Assembly: GCA_021158845.1 (NCBI GenBank)
Contig: JAGGSY010000043.1
Coordinates: forward strand, 1-13,694
Reading direction: 5' to 3'
Length of the DNA: 13,694 nucleotides
Source: Caldisericia bacterium
GTDB taxonomy: Bacteria; Caldisericota; Caldisericia; B22-G15
The notes under the pieces are model-generated. The model had not been told where the DNA came from and did not search any database. It worked only from the letters and a program-made list of their open reading frames with translations. Below are positions 5,975 through 13,284 of this stretch, in pieces (within the stretch, counting starts at the first letter, position 1; every line of letters starts with the position of its first letter). The position numbers and the translations under genes were made by a program.

Positions 5975-7144
5975 ATGGTTGACGTTTTTTTAAGTGCGCC
6001 CTTTAGAACTCCTGTGGGAAAATTTGGAGGAAGTTTAAAGGATATACCAGCTCCAAAACTGGGAGGATTTGTAATAGAAAAGATTCTTGAAACAACAAAT
6101 CTTGAACCGGATATCTTTGATGATGTGGTTATGGGGAATGTGATTCTTGCGGGAGAGAAGATGAATCCTTCAAGACAGGCAGCAATCTTTGGTGGAGTAT
6201 CAGAAAAAGTTCCAGCAATGACTGTAAATAGAGTGTGTGGATCTGGACTTCAGGCAATTATTACTGGGATACAGGAAATACAATCTGGTTTCTCAAGAAT
6301 TGTAATTGCAGGTGGAATGGAAAACATGGACCAAGCTCCATATCTAATCATGAAAGGGAGGTGGGGATATAGACTTGGAGACTCCACAATCTATGATGCT
6401 ATAACAAGAGATGGGTTAAACGATGCCTTCTACGATAAACATTCTGGATTCCTTACAGATGAATACCTTGTTCCGAAGTACAAAATTACAAGAGAAGAAC
6501 AGGACAGATTTGCCCTTGAAAGTCATAGAAAGGCAAAAAGGGCAATTGAGGAGGGAAGATTTAAAGACCAGATTGTTCCAGTGAAATTAAAGGATGGTGT
6601 GTTTGAAGTGGATGAAACTGTAAGATTTGATACCTCCCTTGAAAAACTTTCAAGATTAAAACCAGTCTTTAAAAAGGATGGAACAATCACTGCTGGAAAT
6701 GCACCTGGTTTAAATTCAGGTGCAGCGGCAATGATTATTTCAGATGAAGATACTTTAAGAAAATATGCCCTTCCAGTCTTTGGAAAAGTAATTTCATACT
6801 CAATCAAAGCAGTTGATCCAAAATACTTTGGAATTGCACCGGTGTATGCCATAAGAGACTCTCTTGAGAAAGCAAATCTTACAATTTCAGATATTGATCT
6901 TTTTGAAATCAACGAAGCTTTTGCTGCAATTGCCATTGCAATAAAGAAGGAACTTAACATACCGGATGAGAAGTTGAATGTAAATGGAGGAGCAATTGCT
7001 CTTGGGCATCCTATTGGTGCCACTGGAGCGATCCTTACTGTGAAACTCCTCCATGAGTTAAAAAGGAGTGGTAAAAAACTGGGGCTTGTTTCCCTCTGTA
7101 TAGGGGGAGGACAGGCAATTTCACTAATACTTAAAAAAATTTAA
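5975..7144 (+). CDS. Acetyl-CoA acetyltransferase-type thiolase
   Basis: This 389-residue cytoplasmic thiolase II has the family's normal length. The acyl-accepting nucleophile is Cys88 in NRVCGSGLQA. NEAF is at 313-316, His345 lies in GGAIALGHPIGATG, and the second catalytic Cys375 lies in SLCIGGGQA, so the active site is complete. It would cleave a 3-oxoacyl-CoA with free CoA to release acetyl-CoA, or run in reverse. Two details differ from typical acetoacetyl-CoA thiolases. The usual HMGxTAEN loop reads HSGFLTDEY here (156-164), with one apparent extra residue. The GNASGxNDGAAA stretch reads GNAPGLNSGAAA (241-252). These may alter substrate choice. It starts nine bp after the CoA-transferase with a good AGGAGG, and is followed 13 bp later by the importer genes. 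Together with the SDR it forms the end of a beta-oxidation-like route. Confidence 0.93.
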   Translation: MVDVFLSAPFRTPVGKFGGSLKDIPAPKLGGFVIEKILETTNLEPDIFDDVVMGNVILAGEKMNPSRQAAIFGGVSEKVPAMTVNRVCGSGLQAIITGIQEIQSGFSRIVIAGGMENMDQAPYLIMKGRWGYRLGDSTIYDAITRDGLNDAFYDKHSGFLTDEYLVPKYKITREEQDRFALESHRKAKRAIEEGRFKDQIVPVKLKDGVFEVDETVRFDTSLEKLSRLKPVFKKDGTITAGNAPGLNSGAAAMIISDEDTLRKYALPVFGKVISYSIKAVDPKYFGIAPVYAIRDSLEKANLTISDIDLFEINEAFAAIAIAIKKELNIPDEKLNVNGGAIALGHPIGATGAILTVKLLHELKRSGKKLGLVSLCIGGGQAISLILKKI

Positions 7145-7157
7145 AAGGAGGTTAAGT

Positions 7158-8732
7158 ATGAAAAAGCTTTTGGCAGTGATTTTAGTGGTATCTCTTGCTC
7201 TACTGGGTTCCATTGCTCTCATTGGCTCAGTGAGAGCAGGAGCAGAGATCTCCATCGTTATGAAAATTGGAGAGAAGAAGTATATGGTTAACGGTGTTGA
7301 GAGGGAGATGGATGTTGCTCCATTCATAGAAAATGGAAGAACCCTTGTACCAATCAGATTTGTCATTGAAGCACTTGGTGGTGAAGTAGGATGGGACGGA
7401 GTCTTAAGAAAGGTAACTGTTAAGATAGAGGGAAAGACCATTGAACTCTTCATTGGGAAAAAGGAAGTATATGTGAATGGCAAGAAAATGGTAATTGATG
7501 TTGCTCCAAAGATTGTTCCTCCTGGAAGAACGATGGTTCCTCTTCGCTTTATTTCAGAAACTGCAGGATACTTTGTATTCTACGATGCCTTTGGAAGACA
7601 GGTTTATATACAATCAAAACTTATTCCAAGAAAAATTCCAGGTGTCACAGATAAGGAGATAAAGATTGGAGCCTTTGCGGCACTTTCAGGTCCTGTTGCT
7701 CCCATTGGAATTGAATTTGTAAAAGGTTACAAAACCTATTACAACTACATAAACGACAATGGTGGAATATACGGAAGAAAGATTAAACTCATTGTTGAGG
7801 ATGACCAATTCAATCCAGCAAAAACCATTGCAGCGGTAAAGAGAATGGTTGAGGTGGATAAGGTTTTTGCAATAGTTGGTGGGCTTGGAACTCCAGGATG
7901 CCTTGCAGTAATGGATTATCTAAATGAAAATAAGGTTCCATTTGTATATCAGGGAAGTGGATCAAGTAAGCTTGCATATCCACCAAAGAAGTATATCTTT
8001 GCAGTCCAGCCAAACTTTACAAATGAAGGCCAGATAATGGCAAAGTATGTTGTTGAGGAGTTAAAGGCAGATAAAATTGCGGTAATCTATGAAACAGATG
8101 ATATTGGAACAGAGGGATTGAATGGCGTAAAGAAGGGTCTTGAAAAGTATGGCAAGAAGCCTGTAATAGAGGTTGGTTTTAGCCCAACGGAAGTTGATTT
8201 AACATCGTATGTACTAAAATTAAAACAGGCAAAACCTGATGTTGTTATAATGTATGCCCTTCTTAAACCTGCATCAATAATCCTTAAAACAGCTTACTCG
8301 CTGGGACTTAAGACAAAGTTTGTAACAACATATCCCAATGCAGATCCACTGCTTATAACCCTTGCTGGAAAAGAAGCTGCAGAGGGAACATATGTATCAG
8401 CATGGGTATTTACAGACTTAAAGGATCCAGGAGTTAAAAAGTTCTATGAGATATGGGATAAGTATCATCCAGGAGAAATTCCAAGCGCCTATGCCATAGC
8501 AGGCTGGATTGCAGGAGAGGTCTTTGTTGAAGGATTGAGAAGGGCTGGCTCTCCTCCAACAAGAGAGAGACTTGTTTGGGCACTTGAAACATTCAAGCAC
8601 TGGTCAGGAATGCTTGCAAAAGATATAACATACGCTCCAAATGATCGTTCTGGAAAGAAGTCAATGTACTTCATGCAGGTAAAGGATGGTATGTGGACAA
8701 AAGTTTCAGATTGGATTTCCATTGGCGATTAA
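7158..8732 (+). CDS. ABC importer solute-binding protein (Leu/Ile/Val type) with N-terminal stalk domain
   Basis: The 524-residue exported protein begins with a signal peptide (MKKLL, hydrophobic to about residue 24, likely cut after VRA27). There is no lipobox Cys. Residues about 40-152 carry two copies of the copper-amine-oxidase N-terminal-like 'stalk' motif: GRTLVPIRFVIEALGGEV (60-77) and GRTMVPLRFISETAGYFV (123-140), each preceded by a V(N)G...DVAP strand. From about 165 to the end is a type I periplasmic-binding fold of the LivJ/LivK kind: KIGAFAALSGPVAPIGIEFVKG (split 169-190), NGGIYGRKIKLIVEDDQ (201-217), and a hinge region near 370-390. The binding domain alone would be about 360 residues, so the stalk adds about 130. 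It probably delivers an organic acid or related ligand to the LivHMGF-like complex encoded next. Family membership says little about ligand, since relatives bind amino acids, amides, aromatic acids and urea. Confidence 0.9.
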   Translation: MKKLLAVILVVSLALLGSIALIGSVRAGAEISIVMKIGEKKYMVNGVEREMDVAPFIENGRTLVPIRFVIEALGGEVGWDGVLRKVTVKIEGKTIELFIGKKEVYVNGKKMVIDVAPKIVPPGRTMVPLRFISETAGYFVFYDAFGRQVYIQSKLIPRKIPGVTDKEIKIGAFAALSGPVAPIGIEFVKGYKTYYNYINDNGGIYGRKIKLIVEDDQFNPAKTIAAVKRMVEVDKVFAIVGGLGTPGCLAVMDYLNENKVPFVYQGSGSSKLAYPPKKYIFAVQPNFTNEGQIMAKYVVEELKADKIAVIYETDDIGTEGLNGVKKGLEKYGKKPVIEVGFSPTEVDLTSYVLKLKQAKPDVVIMYALLKPASIILKTAYSLGLKTKFVTTYPNADPLLITLAGKEAAEGTYVSAWVFTDLKDPGVKKFYEIWDKYHPGEIPSAYAIAGWIAGEVFVEGLRRAGSPPTRERLVWALETFKHWSGMLAKDITYAPNDRSGKKSMYFMQVKDGMWTKVSDWISIGD

Positions 8733-8737
8733 GAAAT

Positions 8738-8769
8738 TTTAGAAGGGGAGGGTTCCCTCCCCTTCTAAA
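8738..8769 (+). other. Intercistronic hairpin after the solute-binding protein gene
   Basis: AGAAGGGGAGGG (8741-8752) and CCCTCCCCTTCT (8755-8766) are exact reverse complements around two bases. The pairing extends through TTT/AAA to 15 bp (8738-8752 with 8755-8769). The 3' arm runs straight into AAAGGAGG, the ribosome-binding site of the next gene, with no T run. It therefore is not a standard intrinsic terminator. It more likely protects the upstream mRNA from 3' exonucleases or partly attenuates. That would give more binding protein than membrane components, as is usual in ABC import operons. Confidence 0.75.
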
Positions 8770-8778
8770 GGAGGAAGC

Positions 8779-9555
8779 ATGGGTGAACTAAATATTAAGA
8801 ATCTAACAGTGAAATTTGGTGGAGTAACGGCGGTAAAGAATCTCTCAATAAGGATAAAGGAGGATGAGATTCACTCCCTTATAGGTCCAAATGGTGCAGG
8901 AAAGACAACTGTTTTCAATACCATAAGTAGAATAGTTAACCCCCAATCAGGCGAGATCTACTATAATGGAACAAATATACTGGCTGAATCTCCTCACTCC
9001 ATAATTCAACTGGGAATAGGAAGGACATTCCAGAATCTCATGCTCTTTAAATTTTTGAATGTATTGGAAAATATGCTTATAGGTTATCACAGGTGGATTA
9101 AAACAAATATCTTTGAGGAGTTTTTAAGCACAAAGAGGGTAAAAAATTTTGATAAAGAGGGTATAGAGAAGGCAATAAAAATAGCTGAGGAGTTGGGTTT
9201 TAAGAATTACCTCTATCATTATCCAACCTCTGTTCCCTATGGGATACAGAAACTGATAGACATTGGAAGGGTACTCATGGCTGATCCAGAAATACTACTT
9301 CTTGACGAGCCAACATCTGGATTAACAACAACGGAAAAGGTGAAACTAAAAGAGACTCTGATTAAGCTAAAAGAGGAAAGAAATCTCACCCTTTTTCTAA
9401 TTGAGCACGATATGTCTGTTGTGATGGATATATCCGATACTGTAACGGTAATAAATTTTGGAGAAAAGATTGCTGAGGGAAAACCTGAGGAGATAAGAAA
9501 CAACAGTAAAGTCATAGAGGCTTACTTAGGGGAGGAAGAGAATGCTAAAAGTTGA
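8779..9555 (+). CDS. livG: Branched-chain amino acid-type ABC transporter ATPase (LivG-like)
   Basis: This 258-residue ATPase has Walker A GPNGAGKT (36-43), the LivG-typical GIGRTFQNLMLF (79-90), signature region VPYGIQKLIDIGRVL (152-166), Walker B ILLLDEPTSGL (172-182) and H-loop His210 in LIEHDM. The 80-140 region is longer than in LivF, as expected for LivG. The signature reads PYGIQ where relatives usually have SYGxQ or SGGQ, a mild variant. The C-terminus is the usual GEKIAEGKPEEI...VIEAYLGEE. It would pair with the second ATPase to power the importer. ATG 8779 follows AAAGGAGGAAGC, which begins inside the base of the preceding hairpin. Its 3' end overlaps the next gene by 14 nt. The gene symbol reflects family; substrate is not necessarily an amino acid. 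Confidence 0.93.
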   Translation: MGELNIKNLTVKFGGVTAVKNLSIRIKEDEIHSLIGPNGAGKTTVFNTISRIVNPQSGEIYYNGTNILAESPHSIIQLGIGRTFQNLMLFKFLNVLENMLIGYHRWIKTNIFEEFLSTKRVKNFDKEGIEKAIKIAEELGFKNYLYHYPTSVPYGIQKLIDIGRVLMADPEILLLDEPTSGLTTTEKVKLKETLIKLKEERNLTLFLIEHDMSVVMDISDTVTVINFGEKIAEGKPEEIRNNSKVIEAYLGEEENAKS

Positions 9556-10246
9556 TAATCTTTATGTAAGTTATGGTCCTGTTAAGGCGTTATCAGGTGT
9601 CTCCCTTAAAGTAGAAGAGGGAAGCATAGTTTCACTACTTGGTCCAAACGGTGCAGGGAAGACAACGACACTTAAGACAATCTGTGGATTTCTAAAACCT
9701 GATAAGGGAAAAGTAATATTTTCTGATAGAGATATAACAGGGCATGCTCCAGAAGATATTGTAAGACTTGGAATCTCTATGGTGCCTGAAGGGAGAAGGA
9801 TATTTCCAGAGCTTACTGTGAAGGAAAATTTAATTCTTGGAACATACATAAGAAAGGATAGAAAGAAAAGTCTAAAAGATTTAGACAAGATCTACTCATA
9901 CTTCCCTGTTTTGAAGGAAAGAGAAAATCAACTTGCAGGTACACTCTCAGGTGGAGAACAACAGATGCTTGCAATTGGAAGAGCTCTTATGAGTAATCCA
10001 AAAATCCTTCTTTTGGATGAACCATCCCTGGGTCTTGCACCAATACTGGTACAGGAAATATTCAGCATCATAAAGGAAATAAATAAATCAGGTGTGTCTG
10101 TGCTCCTTGTGGAACAGAATGCCTATCAGGCACTTAAGATAAGTAACTACTCATACATACTTGAGGTTGGGAAAATAGCCTTTGAGGGAAAAAGCGAGGA
10201 GCTTTTAAAAACAAAAGAAGTCAGGAAATATTATCTTGGGAGGTAA
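9542..10246 (+). CDS. livF: Branched-chain amino acid-type ABC transporter ATPase (LivF-like)
   Basis: At 234 residues this has the usual LivF length. It shows Walker A GPNGAGKT (34-41), the LivF-typical GISMVPEGRRIFPELTVKENL (split 77-97), signature LSGGEQQ (135-141), Walker B ILLLDEPSLGLAP (155-167) and LVEQN (189-193), where Gln replaces the H-loop His as is normal in LivF. All catalytic elements are otherwise intact. Its start lies inside the end of the LivG-like gene, preceded by GGGGAGGAAGAG, so the two ATPases are probably translationally coupled and made in equal amounts. It forms the cytoplasmic ATPase heterodimer with the LivG-like protein. Confidence 0.94.
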   Translation: MLKVDNLYVSYGPVKALSGVSLKVEEGSIVSLLGPNGAGKTTTLKTICGFLKPDKGKVIFSDRDITGHAPEDIVRLGISMVPEGRRIFPELTVKENLILGTYIRKDRKKSLKDLDKIYSYFPVLKERENQLAGTLSGGEQQMLAIGRALMSNPKILLLDEPSLGLAPILVQEIFSIIKEINKSGVSVLLVEQNAYQALKISNYSYILEVGKIAFEGKSEELLKTKEVRKYYLGR

Positions 10247-10248
10247 GA

Positions 10249-11121
10249 ATGTTTTTTCTTCAAAATGTTGTAAGTGGTCTTTTTTGGGGTAGCATATATG
10301 CCTTAGCAGCTCTTGGAATTGTGCTGGTCTTTATAACCTCTGGGGTTGTAAACTTTGCTCACGGGGAAATGGCAATGTTTTCTACTTTTATAGTCTATAC
10401 CCTTCTTACATATTTAAAACTTCCCCTGTATCTATCAATAATTATAAGCATAGGTTTTGCCTTTCTATTTGGAATGGCCATTGAAAGAGGTTTGTTAAGA
10501 CCAGTCAGAGAAAAAACCCATGCAGGGATGATGATAATAACCCTTGGGGTTTTAATGGTTCTGAATGGACTTGCCACCACTATATGGGGAACCCAAGAGA
10601 AACTCTTTCCACCCATTGTGAATAGAGAACCAATATTTTTAGGTAGTGTTGTAATTGACAAATACAGTCTCTTTGTTTTTATCATATCAATCGCAATTAT
10701 AGTTGGTCTATTTCTGTTCTTAAAGTTTTCAATTCACGGAATAGCAATGAGGGCAACTGTTCAAGATGAATTTGCCTCAAGACTGATGGGTATAAGGATA
10801 GGAACTGTTCTTTCTTTTACATGGGGATTCTCTGCAGTTCTTGGTCTTCTTGCTGGTGTATTTGTTGCACCAAATCTGTATCTTCATTCAAATATGATGC
10901 AGGAAATTCAGATCAAGGCTTTTACAGCAGCAGTTCTTGGTGGTTTCACAAGTATTCCCGGTGCAATTGTTGGTGGTCTTCTTCTTGGGGTGCTTGAGAA
11001 TCTCATCGCAGCTTATATAACAACAAAACTAAAGGTTACACTCTCCCTCATCATAATAATAGTCATACTCCTTATACGTCCTCACGGTTTAATGGGCAGA
11101 AAGGAGGTAAAGAGAGTATGA
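10249..11121 (+). CDS. livH: Branched-chain amino acid-type ABC transporter permease (LivH-like)
   Basis: This 290-residue integral membrane protein has about eight hydrophobic segments. Family landmarks are NFAHGEMAMF (35-44), the cytoplasmic coupling region MRATVQDEFASRLMGI (167-182), KAFTAAVLGGFTSIPGAIVG (223-242) and the C-terminal IRPHGLMGRKE (276-286). It would form half of the membrane channel with the LivM-like permease. ATG 10249 follows the LivF-like stop by 2 bp with GGGAGG inside the end of the previous gene. Its own stop overlaps the next start (ATGA). Order in the cluster is binding protein, G, F, H, M, which differs from the E. coli order (K, H, M, G, F) but has the same components. 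Confidence 0.93.
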   Translation: MFFLQNVVSGLFWGSIYALAALGIVLVFITSGVVNFAHGEMAMFSTFIVYTLLTYLKLPLYLSIIISIGFAFLFGMAIERGLLRPVREKTHAGMMIITLGVLMVLNGLATTIWGTQEKLFPPIVNREPIFLGSVVIDKYSLFVFIISIAIIVGLFLFLKFSIHGIAMRATVQDEFASRLMGIRIGTVLSFTWGFSAVLGLLAGVFVAPNLYLHSNMMQEIQIKAFTAAVLGGFTSIPGAIVGGLLLGVLENLIAAYITTKLKVTLSLIIIIVILLIRPHGLMGRKEVKRV

Positions 11122-12044
11122 AAGGGAAAAATCTTGTAATTATCTCTCTTATAATAGCCATCCTTTTTCCTCTATTCTTTCTTAATAAGAGTTTTATAAT
11201 ATATCTCTTAACCCTCGCACTTATCTACGCCATTGGAGCCATATCATTCAATCTTTTACTTGGAATAGCAGGACAACTCTCCCTTGGACATGCTGCATTT
11301 ATGGGGATAGGAGCATACACATCAACACTACTTGTAATGAAACTTAACCTTCCATTTCTTCCAAGTTTAATAATCGCTGGAATTGTCTCAAGTTTATTTG
11401 GAATTTTAATAGGCTTCCCATCGTTAAGGGTCTCTGGTTTTTACCTTGCCCTTGTAACAATGGCATTTGGAATTGCAATAACTCAGATAATAGGTTACCT
11501 TTCATTTACAGGTGGATACCATGGAATAAAGGATATACCACCACCAGAAATCTTTGGCTTGACTCTTTCTTCTGATCTCTCTAAATACTATTTAGCTCTA
11601 ATATTTCTCATAGTTACTATTATTTTACTAACAAACCTCATAAATTCAAAAACAGGAAGAGCTCTTAAGAGTTTAAGAGAAAATGAGATTCTCGCAAGCT
11701 CACTTGGGATAAATGTTTCTTATTATAAAATCCTTGTATTTGTAATCTCAGCCTTCTTTGCAGGAATCTCTGGAAGCCTTTACGCTCACACAGTATCTTA
11801 CATCTCGCCTAACGATTTTGGTCTTGGCGCATCTCTCAACTTCCTTGCAATGATTGTGATAGGTGGTCTTGGTTCTGTTCCTGGATCAATTCTTGGAGCA
11901 ATATTTATCACAATAGTACCAGTGTTTTTTGCAAGAACCTCCTTCTCTCCCTATGTATTTAATGGAATTATGATAATTTTAATCATGATGCTCCTCCCTC
12001 AGGGTCTAATCTACCTCCCCAATCTATTTAAGAAGAAGGCATAG
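11118..12044 (+). CDS. livM: Branched-chain amino acid-type ABC transporter permease (LivM-like)
   Basis: This 308-residue membrane protein has about eight to ten membrane segments. Recognisable motifs are GQLSLGHAAFMGIGAYT (52-68), the coupling loop GRALKSLRENEILASSLGIN (180-199), MIVIGGLGSVPGSILGA (245-261) and LLPQGL (292-297). It is the second half of the channel. The start overlaps the LivH-like stop by 4 nt and has AAAGGAGGTAAAG upstream. It is the last gene of the presumed operon: a new promoter appears straight after it. I see no clear intrinsic terminator at 12045-12090, so some read-through into the next gene is likely. Confidence 0.93.
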   Translation: MKGKNLVIISLIIAILFPLFFLNKSFIIYLLTLALIYAIGAISFNLLLGIAGQLSLGHAAFMGIGAYTSTLLVMKLNLPFLPSLIIAGIVSSLFGILIGFPSLRVSGFYLALVTMAFGIAITQIIGYLSFTGGYHGIKDIPPPEIFGLTLSSDLSKYYLALIFLIVTIILLTNLINSKTGRALKSLRENEILASSLGINVSYYKILVFVISAFFAGISGSLYAHTVSYISPNDFGLGASLNFLAMIVIGGLGSVPGSILGAIFITIVPVFFARTSFSPYVFNGIMIILIMMLLPQGLIYLPNLFKKKA

Positions 12045-12047
12045 TTT

Positions 12048-12076
12048 TTGACACAGAGGGTTTAACGGGTTATCAT
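12048..12076 (+). promoter_or_regulatory. Near-consensus promoter for the YhfC-like gene
   Basis: TTGACA (12048-12053) is followed by an exact 17-bp spacer and TATCAT (12071-12076, five of six). The predicted start is near 12083, about 23 nt before the ATG at 12106. This gives the downstream gene expression independent of the importer operon. GTTTAAC occurs at 12060-12066 in the spacer and again at 12084-12090 just after the predicted start, a direct repeat that could be chance or a regulator site. Confidence 0.7.
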
Positions 12077-12105
12077 TAATTTAGTTTAACTTGTTGGAGG
12101 TGGGT

Positions 12106-13113
12106 ATGAATAAAAGGTTGAGATTTTTCATTGTTACTTTTATGCTTTTTGTGCTACTACTTAGCACCCATACAGTTTATGGAGTAATCAACGAAAACCA
12201 AAAAGAAGTGGCTGAAAAATTCTTTAAGGCATTTGAACTTAATGATTACTCACTCATAGAACCACACTTAACAGATTTAATGAAGACAGCTTTTAAAGAA
12301 GATGCCTTTGAGAAATTAAGAAACGATCTTGTATCATCTTATGGAGAATTGAAATCATACAAATTCACAAAAGAAGAAGAGAAGGGGAAGTATAGAAACT
12401 ATTACTATGAAACAATCTTTGAAAAGAAAACCATAACCTTCATAATCACCATGGAAGATGATAAAATTGCTGGTATCCATTTTAAATTTCCATTCTCCTT
12501 TACAACACCATATCCTCTCATTGGTGGATTAATTGGTCTTTTAATAATATTCTTGATACTAAGAAAGTTTATCTGGAGAGATTTTATAATAGGTATTGGA
12601 ATTCTTTTAATCATACTCATTGTTCAACCCTATGTTCAGAAACTAATAAACTTCCAAAACCCAGTTGTCCTATCTTTATGGATTGGTTTTATAGCAGCTC
12701 TATTTCAGGAAATTCCCAAATACTACTTCTCAAGAAAAAAGAAAATTATTAATGCGCTCTATGTTGGAAGTGGATTCGGGTTTGGAGAATCGCTGTTTAT
12801 CTTCTTATCAGCTCTATCAGCAGGTACACTCTCAATTCTTAGCCTTATTGAAAGACTTCTTGCGTTTTTCTTCCATACAGGAACCACATCTCTATTTTCC
12901 TATGCAGAGAAGAGAGGCTGGGGAATGAAATCTCTTATACTTATGATAATACTTCACACCATAATTGATTCCTTTGCTGCCTACTGGAATATGAATCCAC
13001 AGAAAACTTATATTATCTACATAATTTATGCAATAATGGCACTCTTCTCATTGGGAATACTTATGAAAATCATCCCTCTAATTAAGAAAGGGGAGGAAAC
13101 AGAAACTCCTTGA
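12106..13113 (+). CDS. YhfC/CPBP-like intramembrane protease homologue with N-terminal DUF3887-like domain
   Basis: The 335-residue protein begins with a signal-like or anchor segment (MNKRLRFFIV..., hydrophobic 8-20). A soluble extracytoplasmic domain of about 100 residues follows (28-128). Its NQKEVAEKFFKAF...DLVSSYGELKSY pattern resembles DUF3887, a small NTF2-like domain. The rest is about seven membrane segments. Conserved polar residues sit in them as in glutamic-type intramembrane proteases of the YhfC/PrsW/CPBP group: Glu202 in FQEIPKYY, Glu228 in GFGFGES, Glu249 in IER, His257 in FFHTGTTS and His284 in ILHTIIDS. An ATG at 12106 with GGAGG five bases upstream is chosen over the in-frame TTG at 12091, which lacks a ribosome-binding site. 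Substrate is unknown. It has its own promoter, so it is probably unrelated to the catabolic operon. Domain names are from motif memory; protease activity is inference. Confidence 0.7.
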   Translation: MNKRLRFFIVTFMLFVLLLSTHTVYGVINENQKEVAEKFFKAFELNDYSLIEPHLTDLMKTAFKEDAFEKLRNDLVSSYGELKSYKFTKEEEKGKYRNYYYETIFEKKTITFIITMEDDKIAGIHFKFPFSFTTPYPLIGGLIGLLIIFLILRKFIWRDFIIGIGILLIILIVQPYVQKLINFQNPVVLSLWIGFIAALFQEIPKYYFSRKKKIINALYVGSGFGFGESLFIFLSALSAGTLSILSLIERLLAFFFHTGTTSLFSYAEKRGWGMKSLILMIILHTIIDSFAAYWNMNPQKTYIIYIIYAIMALFSLGILMKIIPLIKKGEETETP

Positions 13114-13137
13114 CCACCATAAAAAGACTGGTATAAT
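13110..13137 (+). promoter_or_regulatory. Strong promoter of the tRNA-Glu gene
   Basis: TTGACC (13110-13115, five of six) and a perfect TATAAT (13132-13137) are separated by 16 bp. TGG precedes the -10, giving an extended TGn -10 as well. The -35 overlaps the stop codon of the preceding gene (TGA 13111-13113). The predicted start near 13144 lies 8 nt ahead of the mature tRNA 5' end, a short leader for RNase P to remove. Confidence 0.85.
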
Positions 13138-13151
13138 ATATTAGTGAGTGT

Positions 13152-13226
13152 GGCGCCGTAGAACAACGGTTAGTTCGGAGGGCTCTCAATCCTCAGACTG
13201 GGGTTCGACTCCCCACGGCGCTACCA
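13152..13226 (+). tRNA. tRNA-Glu (anticodon CUC), CCA encoded
   Basis: The 75-nt gene folds into a full cloverleaf. The acceptor stem is GGCGCCG (13152-13158) with CGGCGCT (13216-13222), including a G-U first pair. The D stem is GAAC/GTTC (13161-13164, 13173-13176). The anticodon stem is GAGGG/TCCTC (13178-13182, 13190-13194) around loop CTCTCAA, with T33 before anticodon CTC (13185-13187). The T stem is TGGGG/CCCCA (13199-13203, 13211-13215) around loop TTCGACT. The discriminator is A13223 and the CCA end is genomically encoded (13224-13226). It reads the GAG glutamate codon. A T-rich stretch follows, beginning at 13229. No hairpin terminator is visible beyond the tRNA itself. Confidence 0.95.
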
Positions 13227-13269
13227 AATTTTTTATTTTCATGTCTTTCTTTCCTTTATTTTTTAGATG

Positions 13270-13278
13270 TGATATAAA
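13270..13278 (+). promoter_or_regulatory. Extended -10 promoter candidate for the MFS gene, leaderless start
   Basis: TGA precedes TATAAA (13273-13278), an extended TGn -10 with five of six matches. The hexamer 17 bp upstream (TTTCCT, 13250-13255) is a poor -35. Transcription would begin about 7 bases after the -10, which is 13285, the GTG start codon itself. That fits the absence of any Shine-Dalgarno before this gene. Confidence 0.4.
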
Positions 13279-13284
13279 TTTTTT

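Noticed and set aside
6523..7023. Long open frame (166 codons) on the minus strand within the thiolase gene.
   Set aside because: It lies wholly opposite a thiolase gene with intact catalytic motifs, shows no family motifs of its own and has no ribosome-binding site. It is a shadow of codon bias.
12091..12105. TTG start for the YhfC-like protein.
   Set aside because: The good GGAGG lies between the TTG and the ATG at 12106, at the right distance for the ATG only.
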